DNA of 64,000 bases from Hymenobacter metallicola. Its GTDB lineage: Bacteria; Bacteroidota; Bacteroidia; Cytophagales; Hymenobacteraceae. Of the stretch, positions 35,965 to 43,962 are shown in pieces. Position 1 is the first letter of the stretch. The number at the start of each line of letters is the position of its first letter. A program made the position numbers and the translations under genes. Where the stretch lies: the NCBI RefSeq assembly GCF_004745645.1, contig NZ_SRMB01000001.1, positions 2,232,001 through 2,296,000 on the forward strand. The letters run 5' to 3'. The notes below the pieces were generated by a model. The model worked only from the letters and a program-made list of their open reading frames with translations, ran no database searches and was not told the DNA's origin.

Positions 35965-37305
35965 ATGCTCTTCCAACCAGAAATCGAACGGATGCCCCTG
36001 GCCCAGCTGCGGAAGCTGCAAGATGCGCGGCTGCGGCAGCAGGTAGAATACGTGTACCACCGGGTGCCTTTTTACAGGGCCAAGCTGGATGCGCTGGGCG
36101 TTCATCCTTCCTCTTTCAACGGGTTGGCGGATATAACCAAGCTGGGGTTCACCCGCAAAGCCGACTTCCGCGACAATTACCCCTTCGGCCTGTTTGCCGT
36201 GCCCCAGCCCGAGGTGGCCCGCCTGCACTGCTCCAGCGGCACCACGGGCAAGGCCACCGTGGTCGGCTACACAGCCCAGGACCTCACCATCTTTGCCGAA
36301 GTAGTGGCCCGTTCCCTGGCCGCGGCGGGGTGCCGGCCGGGTATGAAGCTACAGAATGCCTACGGCTACGGCCTGTTTACGGGCGGCCTGGGCATTCATT
36401 ACGGAGCCGAAAAGCTGGGCCTCACCGTCATTCCCGTCTCGGGCGGGGGCACCGACCGGCAGTTGCAGCTGCTCCAGGATTTTCGGCCCGAAATCATCTG
36501 TGCCACGCCTTCCTACGCGCAAGTGTTGGCCGAGGAAATGCAGCGCCGCCGCATTTCGCATAATTTCATCAACCTGCAGTATGCCGCCCTGGGCGCCGAG
36601 CCGTGGACGGAAACCATTCGGCAGCAGGTGGAAAGCGGGTTGCACGTGCGGGCTACCAATATTTATGGCCTAAGCGAAATCATGGGGCCGGGCGTGTCGC
36701 AGGAGGACGTGGATGAGCAAGGCACGGGCAGCTACATCTGGGAAGACCATTTCCTGCCCGAAGTAGTCGATAAGGACAGCGGTGAACCCGTGGCCGAGGG
36801 CGAGTTGGGCGTGCTCGTGTTTACGACGCTAACCAAGCAGGCCATGCCCATTCTACGCTACTGGACCAACGACATTACCAACATCTACTACGGCGAGTCC
36901 CGGAGCCGCACCCACGTGAAGATGGGCCCGATTCGGGGCCGGGCCGACGATATGCTCATCATCCGCGGCGTTAATTTCTTCCCAACCCAGGTCGAGGATA
37001 TCCTCAGCGGACTAGACCACGTGAGTCCGTACTACCAGGTGGTGGTGTCCCGCCGCGGCAGCCTGGACGAAGTGAAAGTCAGCGTCGAAATCAGTGAGGA
37101 GCTGATGCGCCGCCTGGAGCTGGACGCGGTGACAGAAGCGGCCGTGCAGCAGCACGACTGCCTGCGGAATCTGCAGGGCGCGTGTGCCAAGAAAATCAAG
37201 GACAACATTGGCCTGAGTATGCAAGTACAGCTGGTGGGCTTTGGGCAGCTGCCGCGCAGTGAAGGCGGCAAGCTGAGCCGGGTACAAGACTTGCGAAACC
37301 TCTAG
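35965..37305 (+). CDS. paaK: phenylacetate-CoA ligase
   Basis: 446 residues, normal for PaaK. It activates phenylacetate with ATP and CoA to phenylacetyl-CoA, the first step of the pathway. The adenylation P-loop is CSSGTTGKATV (residues 89-99). NIYGLSEIMGPGV, VFTTLTKQAMPILRYWTND, and GRADDMLIIRGVNFFPTQVE are the later ANL family motifs, and GGKLSRVQDLR near the C-terminus holds the catalytic Lys. An ATG 11 bp upstream of the chosen start is out of frame. It has its own operator and promoter and is followed by the TetR gene. Confidence 0.95.
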   Translation: MLFQPEIERMPLAQLRKLQDARLRQQVEYVYHRVPFYRAKLDALGVHPSSFNGLADITKLGFTRKADFRDNYPFGLFAVPQPEVARLHCSSGTTGKATVVGYTAQDLTIFAEVVARSLAAAGCRPGMKLQNAYGYGLFTGGLGIHYGAEKLGLTVIPVSGGGTDRQLQLLQDFRPEIICATPSYAQVLAEEMQRRRISHNFINLQYAALGAEPWTETIRQQVESGLHVRATNIYGLSEIMGPGVSQEDVDEQGTGSYIWEDHFLPEVVDKDSGEPVAEGELGVLVFTTLTKQAMPILRYWTNDITNIYYGESRSRTHVKMGPIRGRADDMLIIRGVNFFPTQVEDILSGLDHVSPYYQVVVSRRGSLDEVKVSVEISEELMRRLELDAVTEAAVQQHDCLRNLQGACAKKIKDNIGLSMQVQLVGFGQLPRSEGGKLSRVQDLRNL

Positions 37306-37398
37306 CTGATGCGTGTACATAAATACGGGGCTTCTTCTAGCTTTACCCTCCACAACCCCACCCGCCCCCACGTGCACGTCTTATTCTCTGTAAGCTGA

Positions 37399-37980
37399 AT
37401 GGCCAAAAAAGTCAAAACCAACAAACGGCAGGTGATTCTGGAAGAAGCCGCCAAGCTCTTCAAAGCCAAAGGCTTCGGGGGCACTTCCATGCGCGACTTG
37501 GGCTCCCAGGTGGGCATGGAGGCGGCCAGCATGTACAACCACATCAGCTCCAAGGACGACATTCTGGAAAGTATCTGCTTTCACGTGTCGAACACCTACA
37601 TTTCCCAGCTCCACGAAATCGAGCAGCTGCCGGTATCCTACGTCGACAAGCTCAAGGCCCTGATCCGCCTCCACATCCGGCTCATGATTGAGGACGGCGC
37701 GGCCGTGTCGGTGGCCAACAACGACTGGAAATACCTCAGCGACGACAAGCTCCAGCAGTTCAAGGACGCCCGCAAAACCTACGAAAAGGGCTTTGCGGCC
37801 CTCATCGAGCAGGGCATCGAAGCCGGCGAGTTTCAGCCCATGAACGTGTCGGTGGCCTTGTTCACAATTTTGTCGGCCGTGCGCTGGGTGGAACTCTGGT
37901 ACCGCCCGGGCCGCGGCATTACGGCCGAGGAGCTGGAAGAAAACATCATGACCATCCTGCTCAACGGACTGGCCAAGTAA
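37399..37980 (+). CDS. TetR family regulator of the phenylacetate cluster
   Basis: 193 residues. The N-terminal HTH is typical: RQVILEEAAKLFKAKGFGGTS, then MRDLGSQVGMEAASMYNHIS (residues about 9-50). The rest is a helical ligand-binding domain. By position it is the functional counterpart of PaaR, which in other bacteria releases DNA when phenylacetyl-CoA binds. The two matching dyads before paaK and paaA are its likely sites; no such dyad lies before its own start. The ligand is inferred, not visible. Confidence 0.88.
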   Translation: MAKKVKTNKRQVILEEAAKLFKAKGFGGTSMRDLGSQVGMEAASMYNHISSKDDILESICFHVSNTYISQLHEIEQLPVSYVDKLKALIRLHIRLMIEDGAAVSVANNDWKYLSDDKLQQFKDARKTYEKGFAALIEQGIEAGEFQPMNVSVALFTILSAVRWVELWYRPGRGITAEELEENIMTILLNGLAK

Positions 37981-37988
37981 AGTAGCTG

Positions 37989-38069
37989 GTTTTTGGTGAT
38001 TGGTTTTTGGTTTATGGCCTCTTGCAGGGTCAGCAGACGACTACCAACCAAAAACCAATTACCAAAAAC
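37989..38069. repeat. intergenic inverted-repeat element E (TTTTTGG type)
   Basis: 24-base arms at 37,989-38,012 and 38,046-38,069, with 23 of 24 positions complementary, enclose a 33-base loop. Each arm contains two copies of GGTTTTTGG-like units, and the similarity extends a few bases outward to about 37,984 and 38,083. It fills the gap between the TetR gene and paaE. Confidence 0.75.
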
Positions 38070-38085
38070 AAAAAACCAATCAGTA

Positions 38086-39165
38086 ATGAGTCGATTTCAT
38101 AAAGTCCGCATCAAGCGCATCGAAAAGGAAACGCCCGACAGCGTGGTGGTATCGTTGGACGTGCCTGAGGATCTGCGCGACACGTTCCGCTTCACTCAGG
38201 GCCAGTACCTGACGTTTCGGCGGGAACACAACGGGGAGGAATTGCGCCGCTCCTACTCTATTTGCAGCAGTCCGCTGGAAAACGAGTGGCAGGTGGCCAT
38301 TAAGAAAGTGCCCGAGGGTCGGTTTTCGTCCCTGGCCGTGGACGTGCTCAAGGTGGGTGAAGAGCTGGACGTGATGCCGCCGGCCGGCCATTTCTACACT
38401 GAGCTGCATCCCGAGCAGGCCAAGCACTACGTCATGTTTGCCGCCGGCAGCGGCATTACGCCCGTGTTCAGCATTATCAAAACCGTGCTGCTGACCGAGC
38501 CCCAGAGCCGCGTGACGCTGATTTATGGCAACCGGGGCCGCAACTCCATCATCTTCAAGGAAGGCATCGAGGCGCTCAAGAACAAGTTCCTCAAGCGTCT
38601 GAGCGTATACCACATCCTGAGCCGGGAGCAGGGCGACACCGACCTGCTTTTCGGCCGCATCGACCAGCCCAAGACCGAGCTGTTCCTGCAGAAAATCCTG
38701 CCCGCCGCCCAGATTGACGAGTGCTTTATCTGTGGCCCCGAGGAAATGATTCTGGGCGTGAAAGCCGCTTTGACCAGCGCCGGCGTAGCGCCCGAAAAGA
38801 TTCACTTCGAAATGTTCGGCACCGCGGGTGGCGGCAAAACCCAGGCTGGCCCGGCCAAGGTGCGCCCCGTGGGCGAAGACGACAAGCACAGCCAGGTCAC
38901 GGTGCAGCTCGACGGCAACACCCGCGTCCTGGAAATGTCGTACTACGGCAACACGATTCTGGACGCCCTGCTCGAAACCGGCGTGGATGCGCCCTACTCC
39001 TGCAAAAACGGCATGTGCAGCACCTGCCGCTGCCGCGTAGTGGAAGGTCAGGTGGAAATGGACGTCAACTACTCCCTTTCCGACACTGAAGTGGCCAAAG
39101 GCTACGTCCTCTCCTGCCAGGCCCGCCCCACGTCGGAGAAAGTACGGGTGGATTTCGACCAATAG
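38086..39165 (+). CDS. paaE: phenylacetyl-CoA epoxidase reductase subunit
   Basis: 359 residues from the ATG at 38,086. FAD domain: LRRSYSICSSPLENEWQVAIK. NAD(P)H-binding domain: HYVMFAAGSGITPVFSIIKT and ECFICGPEEMI. The C-terminal plant-type ferredoxin domain has the [2Fe-2S] cysteines in PYSCKNGMCSTCRCRVVEG and a later YVLSCQARP. It passes electrons from NADPH to the di-iron centre of PaaA. In many clusters paaE comes after paaABCD; here it is placed first, with its own spacer element on each side. Confidence 0.94.
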   Translation: MSRFHKVRIKRIEKETPDSVVVSLDVPEDLRDTFRFTQGQYLTFRREHNGEELRRSYSICSSPLENEWQVAIKKVPEGRFSSLAVDVLKVGEELDVMPPAGHFYTELHPEQAKHYVMFAAGSGITPVFSIIKTVLLTEPQSRVTLIYGNRGRNSIIFKEGIEALKNKFLKRLSVYHILSREQGDTDLLFGRIDQPKTELFLQKILPAAQIDECFICGPEEMILGVKAALTSAGVAPEKIHFEMFGTAGGGKTQAGPAKVRPVGEDDKHSQVTVQLDGNTRVLEMSYYGNTILDALLETGVDAPYSCKNGMCSTCRCRVVEGQVEMDVNYSLSDTEVAKGYVLSCQARPTSEKVRVDFDQ

Positions 39166-39177
39166 TTAAGAACGAAA

Positions 39178-39315
39178 TTCCCCTCGTTTTTTCAAGGAGG
39201 GGTGCCCGAAGGGCGGGGTGGTAAACTCGTCAGAACGACCTTGTAGCAGTAGCTCTGGTAATCGTTCAACGCTCCGGTCAACCATCCCTAACCCCTCCTC
39301 ATCAGAGGAGGGGAA
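39178..39315. repeat. intergenic inverted-repeat element D (CCCCTC type)
   Basis: The outer arms (TTCCCCTC ... GGAGGGGT at 39,178-39,203 and its imperfect complement at 39,290-39,315) pair with each other. Each arm can also fold alone through CCCCTC/GAGGGG. Inner sequence GGGCGGGGTGGT and ACCATCCC extend the pairing. It lies between paaE and the paaA operator. Confidence 0.7.
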
Positions 39316-39356
39316 CTAGCCTTAGCTATATTAAGCTCAATATTTTTCTTACTTTT

Positions 39357-39374
39357 AACTAACGAATGTTAGTT
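39357..39374. promoter_or_regulatory. candidate TetR operator in front of paaA
   Basis: AACTAAC, spacer GAAT, GTTAGTT: perfect 7-4-7 dyad ending 18 bp before the paaA ATG. A weak promoter can be drawn around it (TTTT at 39,353 and AAACTTTG at 39,375-39,382, one mismatch to the -7 consensus), so the dyad would sit between the two boxes. It matches the paaK site in spacing and sequence. Confidence 0.72.
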
Positions 39375-39392
39375 AAACTTTGTTGAAAGCGC

Positions 39393-40346
39393 ATGGAAAC
39401 GGTAGAAATCAACCTCGAAGAGCAGTTTCAGGCCCGCATCGACGCGGACATTCGCATTGAGCCCAAGGACTGGATGCCCGACGCGTACCGCAAGACGCTG
39501 ATCCGGCAGATTTCCCAGCACGCCCACTCCGAGCTGGTCGGCATGCTGCCCGAAGGCAACTGGATTACCCGCGCCCCTTCGCTCAAGCGCAAGTCCATCC
39601 TGCTCAGCAAAGTGCAGGACGAAGCCGGCCACGGCCTCTACCTCTACTCGGCCGCCGAAACCCTGGGTGCTTCGCGGGACCAGATGCTGGCCGACCTGCA
39701 CTCGGGCAAAGCCAAGTATTCCAGCATTTTCAACTACCCCACCCTGAGCTGGGCCGACATGGGCACGGTGGGCTGGCTCGTGGATGGGGCCGCCATCCTG
39801 AACCAGGTGCCGCTGTGCCGCACGTCCTACGGCCCCTACGCCCGGGCCATGGTGCGGGTGTGCAAGGAGGAAAGCTTCCACCAGCGCCAGGGTTTCGAAA
39901 TCATGCAGACCCTGTGCGAAGGTGCGCCCGAGCAGAAAGCCATGGCCCAGGAAGCTCTGAACCGCTGGTGGTGGCCCACGCTGATGATGTTCGGCCCCAA
40001 AGACGCCGACTCGCCCAACACCGAGCAGAGCATGAAGTGGCGCATCAAGCGCTTCACCAACGACGAGCTGCGCCAGAAATTCGTGGACATGATGGTGCCC
40101 CAGGCCGAGTTCCTGGGCCTCACCGTACCCGACCCCGCCCTAAAGTGGAACGAGACCAAGCAGGGCTACGACTTCGGCGAGGTGAACTGGGAGGAATTCT
40201 GGAACGTGGTGAAAGGCAACGGTATGTGCAACAAGGACCGCCTCGGCGCCCGCGTAAAAGCCCACGAGGAAGGCGCCTGGGTGCGCGAAGCCGCCCTGGC
40301 CCACGCCAAGAAGCGCGCCGCTAAAGCTGAAACCCAGGCCGCATAA
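39393..40346 (+). CDS. paaA: phenylacetyl-CoA epoxidase catalytic subunit A
   Basis: 317 residues. Ferritin-like di-iron protein with the two carboxylate-His motifs [15 protein letters not shown] (near residue 72) and [15 protein letters not shown] (near 158). It begins with a short acidic N-terminus ([14 protein letters not shown]) typical of PaaA. With PaaB, PaaC and PaaE it converts phenylacetyl-CoA to the 1,2-epoxide, making the aromatic ring open to later attack. It is the first gene of the epoxidase group and is directly preceded by the operator. Confidence 0.96.
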   Translation: METVEINLEEQFQARIDADIRIEPKDWMPDAYRKTLIRQISQHAHSELVGMLPEGNWITRAPSLKRKSILLSKVQDEAGHGLYLYSAAETLGASRDQMLADLHSGKAKYSSIFNYPTLSWADMGTVGWLVDGAAILNQVPLCRTSYGPYARAMVRVCKEESFHQRQGFEIMQTLCEGAPEQKAMAQEALNRWWWPTLMMFGPKDADSPNTEQSMKWRIKRFTNDELRQKFVDMMVPQAEFLGLTVPDPALKWNETKQGYDFGEVNWEEFWNVVKGNGMCNKDRLGARVKAHEEGAWVREAALAHAKKRAAKAETQAA

Positions 40347-40355
40347 AACCGAACG

Positions 40356-40451
40356 ATGTAGAGACGCATACTTGCGTCTCCCATTGAACGAACTTCGCCT
40401 TCACCGCCGCGCACTAAACAACGATTGAGACGCAAATATGCGTCTCTACAT
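40356..40451. repeat. intergenic inverted-repeat element A (GAGACGCA type)
   Basis: 25-base arms at 40,356-40,380 and 40,427-40,451 are complementary except for one base. Each arm is itself a hairpin (GAGACGCA, TACT, TGCGTCTC), so the element can form either two small hairpins or one long one. It fills most of the gap between paaA and paaB and must be transcribed if the two genes share an mRNA. Confidence 0.8.
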
Positions 40452-40462
40452 TTCAGACGAAG

Positions 40463-40750
40463 ATGAACCAATCCGAATGGCCGCTGTGGGAAGTTTTTAT
40501 CCGCAGCAAGCAGGGCCTCGACCATAAGCACGTGGGCAGCTTGCACGCCGCCGACGCCACCATGGCCATCCAGAACGCCCGCGACGTGTACACCCGCCGC
40601 CTCGAAGGCATCAGCATCTGGGTCGTGGAAAGCCAGCACGTGCACGCCTCCAACCCCGACGACGCCGAGGCCTTCTACGACCCGGCCAACGACAAAGTGT
40701 ACCGCCACCCGACCTTCTACCAGGTGCCGGACTCCATCAAGCACATGTAG
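40463..40750 (+). CDS. paaB: phenylacetyl-CoA epoxidase subunit B
   Basis: 95 residues, standard PaaB length. It starts MNQSEWPLWEVFIRSKQGLDHKHVGSLHAAD-like and contains MAIQNARDVYTRRLEGISIWVV, matching the family through to YRHPTFYQVPDSIKHM at the C-terminus. PaaB bridges PaaA-PaaC heterodimers in the epoxidase. The preceding gap is largely taken by repeat element A. Confidence 0.95.
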   Translation: MNQSEWPLWEVFIRSKQGLDHKHVGSLHAADATMAIQNARDVYTRRLEGISIWVVESQHVHASNPDDAEAFYDPANDKVYRHPTFYQVPDSIKHM

Positions 40751-40801
40751 GCTGTCGGCCTCATCAGCGCCGACCTTTCCCGTCTTAACCCTCCGCCCGC
40801 T

Positions 40802-41605
40802 ATGCAAGTTGCCCCTTCCGAAACCGCCGCCCTGAACTCGTACTCGCCCGAACTGCGGCAGCAGCTGTTTCTCTGCGTGCTGCAGCTGGCCGACACCAGC
40901 CTGATTCTGGGCCACCGCCTCTCCGAGTGGTGCGGGCACGGCCCGGTGCTGGAGCAGGATCTGGCCATGGCCAACATTGCCCTCGACTTGCTGGGCGAAA
41001 CCCGCAGCCTCTACCAGTACGCCGCCGAGCTGGAAGGCCAGGGCCGCACCGAGGACGACCTGGCCTTTCTGCGCCTGGCCGTGGAGTACAAGAACCCCCT
41101 GCTGGTGGAGCAGCCCAACGGCGACTTTGCCGACACCGTGACCCGGCAGTTTCTGTTCGACAACTTCCACTACCACTTCCTGCGGGCTCTCAAAAACAGC
41201 CCCGATGAGCGCCTGGCCGCCATTGCCGAAAAGGCCGTGAAGGAAGCCGCTTACCATTTGAAGTGGAGCTCGGAGTGGCTGATTCGCTTAGGTGACGGTA
41301 CCGAGGAAAGCCGCAAGCGCCTCGACAAAGCCCTGGATACCCTCTGGCGCTATTCCGGCGAACTGACCAAGCCCACGGCCACCGAACAGGCATTGCAAGC
41401 CGCCGGCATTATCCCCGATTATGCCACGCTGCTGCCCACCATGGAAGCCCACCTGAACCACGTGTTCCAGGAAGCCACGGTGCCCGTGCCCCAGGGCGTG
41501 TTTATGATGACCGGCGGCAAAGAAGGCCGGCACACCGAGCACCTGGGCTACATTCTGGCCGAGCTCCAGTACATGCAGCGCACGTATCCGGGAATGAAAT
41601 GGTAG
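40802..41605 (+). CDS. paaC: phenylacetyl-CoA epoxidase subunit C
   Basis: 267 residues. Helical ferritin-like structural partner of PaaA. Family stretches include LADTSLILGHRLSEWCGHGP, MANIALDLLGETRSLYQYAA, NGDFADTVTRQFLFDNFHYH and KEAAYHLKWSSEWLIRLGDG. PaaC keeps the fold but does not bind iron in characterised complexes. The stop overlaps an alternative ATG of paaD, so the two are likely co-translated. Confidence 0.95.
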   Translation: MQVAPSETAALNSYSPELRQQLFLCVLQLADTSLILGHRLSEWCGHGPVLEQDLAMANIALDLLGETRSLYQYAAELEGQGRTEDDLAFLRLAVEYKNPLLVEQPNGDFADTVTRQFLFDNFHYHFLRALKNSPDERLAAIAEKAVKEAAYHLKWSSEWLIRLGDGTEESRKRLDKALDTLWRYSGELTKPTATEQALQAAGIIPDYATLLPTMEAHLNHVFQEATVPVPQGVFMMTGGKEGRHTEHLGYILAELQYMQRTYPGMKW

Positions 41606-41610
41606 GTACT

Positions 41611-42105
41611 ATGCCCACCGAGGAACGCATCTGGCAACTGCTGGAAGAGGTGTCGGACCCCGAGGTGCCCGTGCTCAGCATTCTGGATTTGGGCATCGTG
41701 CGCGGCGTGCAGGTGCAGGGCGAGCAGGTCACGGTGAGCATTACGCCAACGTACTCGGGCTGCCCGGCCATGAACACCATAGCCACCGAAATCCGGCTGC
41801 GCCTCCTGGCCGAGGGCATCACCCAGGTAACGATTCACAACCAGCTCAGCCCGGCCTGGACTACGGACTGGATGAGCCAGGCCGGGCGCGAAAAACTGGA
41901 AGCCTACGGCATTGCCCCGCCCGTGGATGGCACCGCCACCGGCCACGTGCTCAACCTCTTCGGCAAGGACACGGCCGTGCGCTGCCCGCTCTGCAAGTCC
42001 GATAACACCCACCTCGTCAGTCAGTTCGGCTCCACGGCCTGCAAAGCCCACTACCAGTGCGACGACTGCCACGAGCCCTTCGACTACTTCAAATGCCACG
42101 CGTGA
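41611..42105 (+). CDS. paaD: phenylacetate pathway Fe-S maturation protein PaaD
   Basis: 164 residues from the ATG at 41,611; the ATG at 41,599, overlapping the paaC stop, is also possible. The N-terminal DUF59/MIP18 domain has LLEEVSDPEVPVLSILDLGI and YSGCPAMNTIATEI. The C-terminal zinc-ribbon-like part has RCPLCKSDNTHLVSQFGSTA, then CKAHYQCDDC and FDYFKCH. It is required for epoxidase activity in characterised systems, probably by maturing a metal centre. Confidence 0.94.
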   Translation: MPTEERIWQLLEEVSDPEVPVLSILDLGIVRGVQVQGEQVTVSITPTYSGCPAMNTIATEIRLRLLAEGITQVTIHNQLSPAWTTDWMSQAGREKLEAYGIAPPVDGTATGHVLNLFGKDTAVRCPLCKSDNTHLVSQFGSTACKAHYQCDDCHEPFDYFKCHA

Positions 42106-42115
42106 GACGCTTCAG

Positions 42116-42222
42116 TATTGAGTAGTTGGTATTAGGTAGTGAGACAAATAATAGTCACTCCGCTTTTCCCTTACTCACCCCCTGAACGTCTCGCTACTAA
42201 CTACTTAGTACTAACAACTACA
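42116..42222. repeat. intergenic inverted-repeat element F (imperfect)
   Basis: GTAGTTGGTATTAGGTAG then TGAGAC (ending at 42,145) pairs imperfectly with GTCTCGCTACTAACTACTTA and onward (42,188-42,220). The right arm carries an extra TACTAAC-like unit. It occupies the paaD-paaH gap and ends right at the paaH start. Confidence 0.55.
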
Positions 42223-42224
42223 AG

Positions 42225-43403
42225 ATGATCATCGGAATTATCGGCAGTGGCGCCATGGGCGCGGGAATTGCGCAGGTGGTAGCTTCTGCCGGCCACACGG
42301 TGCGCCTGCTCGACCAGAACCGCCAGGCCCTGGACCGCGCCGGTAAGTCGATACAGGGCAGCCTGGACAAGCTAGCCGAGAAAGGCAAGCTAACCGCGGA
42401 AAAAGCCGCCGACATTTTCAACCGCCTGCACCTGACCCAGGACATTGGCGCCTTCAACGACTGTGAGCTGGTGCTCGAAGCCATTGTGGAAGACCTGGCC
42501 GTGAAGCAGCAGCTGTTTCGGGAGGTGGAAATGATGGTGCCCGACACCTGCATACTGGCCTCCAACACCTCTTCCCTGTCCATTGCTTCCATTGCCGCGG
42601 CCTGCCAGAAGCCGGAGCGGTTTATTGGCATCCACTTCTTCAACCCCGCCCCCGTTATGCAGCTGGTCGAAGTCATTCCGGCCGTGCAAACGCGCGAAGG
42701 GCTGGCCGAAGAAGTGCGGGACCTAGTACAGAGCTGGGGCAAGCTGCCCGTCCTGACCAAGGACACCCCGGGCTTTATCGTCAACCGCGTGGCCCGGCCT
42801 TTCTACGGCGAGGCCATCCGGATTCTGGAGGAAGGCATAGCCGACGTGGCCACCATCGACTGGGCCCTGACCGAGCTGGGCGGCTTCCGCATGGGCCCGT
42901 TCACGCTCATGGATTTCATCGGCCACGACGTGAACTACCGCGTCACGGAGTCCGTTTTCACCGCCTTTTTCTTCGACCCGCGCTTCAAGCCTTCTTTTAC
43001 CCAGAAGCGCCTGTTTGAGGCCGGCTACTACGGCCGCAAGTCGGGCCGGGGCTTCTACAGCTACGCCGAAGGCGCCGTGCAGCCCGAGCCGACCCGCGAC
43101 GAAGCCCTGGGCCGCACGATATTGAACCGCGTACTGGCCATGCTCATCAACGAAGCCGTGGACGCGCTGCACCTGAACGTGGCTTCCAAGCAGGACCTGG
43201 AGTTGGCCATGACCAAGGGCGTAAACTACCCCAAAGGCCTGCTGGCCTGGGCCGACGAGCTGGGCCTGGCCACCGTACTAGCCACCCTCGACGAACTCTA
43301 CGACGAATACCACGAGGACCGGTACCGCGCCAGCGCCCTGCTGCGCCGCATGGTCCGCCAGAACCAGACCTTTTTCCAGCATGCGTCAGCCCTCAGCCGC
43401 TAG
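42225..43403 (+). CDS. paaH: 3-hydroxyacyl-CoA dehydrogenase of the phenylacetate pathway
   Basis: 392 residues. Rossmann NAD site at the start: IIGIIGSGAMGAGIAQVVAS. Catalytic region FIGIHFFNPAPVMQLVEVIP (His near residue 143), then TKDTPGFIVNRVARPFYGEA. Two C-terminal dehydrogenase modules, the second beginning ALGRTILNRVLAMLINEAVD. It oxidises 3-hydroxyadipyl-CoA to 3-oxoadipyl-CoA. It is shorter than the E. coli enzyme (about 475). It overlaps paaI by 23 bp. Confidence 0.93.
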   Translation: MIIGIIGSGAMGAGIAQVVASAGHTVRLLDQNRQALDRAGKSIQGSLDKLAEKGKLTAEKAADIFNRLHLTQDIGAFNDCELVLEAIVEDLAVKQQLFREVEMMVPDTCILASNTSSLSIASIAAACQKPERFIGIHFFNPAPVMQLVEVIPAVQTREGLAEEVRDLVQSWGKLPVLTKDTPGFIVNRVARPFYGEAIRILEEGIADVATIDWALTELGGFRMGPFTLMDFIGHDVNYRVTESVFTAFFFDPRFKPSFTQKRLFEAGYYGRKSGRGFYSYAEGAVQPEPTRDEALGRTILNRVLAMLINEAVDALHLNVASKQDLELAMTKGVNYPKGLLAWADELGLATVLATLDELYDEYHEDRYRASALLRRMVRQNQTFFQHASALSR

Positions 43404-43815
43404 CACCGCGCGGGCCGAAGCCGTGAAGGAGCGCATGCTCCAAAACGACGCCTTCAGTAAGCTGCTGGGTCTGGAAGTCGACGAAGTCGGCCCCGGCTAC
43501 TGCCGCCTGCACTTCACCGTGCGCCCCGACATGCTCAATGGCTTTGCGGCACTGCACGGCGGCGTCACCTTCTCAGCCGCCGATTCAGCCTTTGCCTTTG
43601 CCTGCAACAGCCACGGCCGCCAGAGCGTGGGGCTTACCGTCACCATCGACTACCTCGAAGCCGGCAAGCTTGGCGACGTTATTACCGTGGAGGCCCGGGA
43701 AGAAGGCCTCAAGCACAAAGTGGGCGTCTACACCATTCGCCTCACCAACCAGCACGGTACGCTCCTGGCCCTGTTTAAAGGCACCGCCTACCGCACCAGC
43801 AATGAAATCTTGTGA
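43381..43815 (+). CDS. paaI: hydroxyphenylacetyl-CoA thioesterase PaaI
   Basis: 144 residues, hot-dog fold. The family signature FAALHGGVTFSAADSAFAFACNSHG-like region (residues about 55-78) supplies the active-site Asn/Asp positions; DMLNGFAALHGG is the strongest part. DYLEAGKLGDVITVEA follows. It hydrolyses dead-end CoA esters and so frees CoA when the pathway stalls. The start lies inside the paaH 3' end, giving a 23-bp overlap and likely coupling. Confidence 0.92.
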   Translation: MRQPSAASTARAEAVKERMLQNDAFSKLLGLEVDEVGPGYCRLHFTVRPDMLNGFAALHGGVTFSAADSAFAFACNSHGRQSVGLTVTIDYLEAGKLGDVITVEAREEGLKHKVGVYTIRLTNQHGTLLALFKGTAYRTSNEIL

Positions 43816-43828
43816 GACACAAATAGGC

Positions 43829-43940
43829 CGTCATGTCGAACATTCTGCGCTTCAAGCAGTGAGGAATCTCGCGTGCTGACGTTGTGCAAGTAATCTGATT
43901 TCCATTGCACGCGAGATTCCTCACTGCGTTCGGAATGACG
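43829..43940. repeat. intergenic inverted-repeat element B (CGCGAGATTCC type)
   Basis: Inner arms of 21 bp at 43,856-43,876 and 43,907-43,927 (GCAGTGAGGAATCTCGCGTG plus C, and its exact complement). Outer arms CGTCATGTCGAAC and GTTCGGAATGACG pair with two mismatches. The element is 112 bp and lies between paaI and paaJ. Confidence 0.82.
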
Positions 43941-43962
43941 TTCTTAACCGAAGAAACTACCC

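Noticed and set aside
42160-42225. TACTAAC-like units before paaH as a third TetR operator
   Set aside because: The 7-4-7 spacing of AACTAAC and GTTwGTT is absent; the units belong to the imperfect inverted repeat in that gap.
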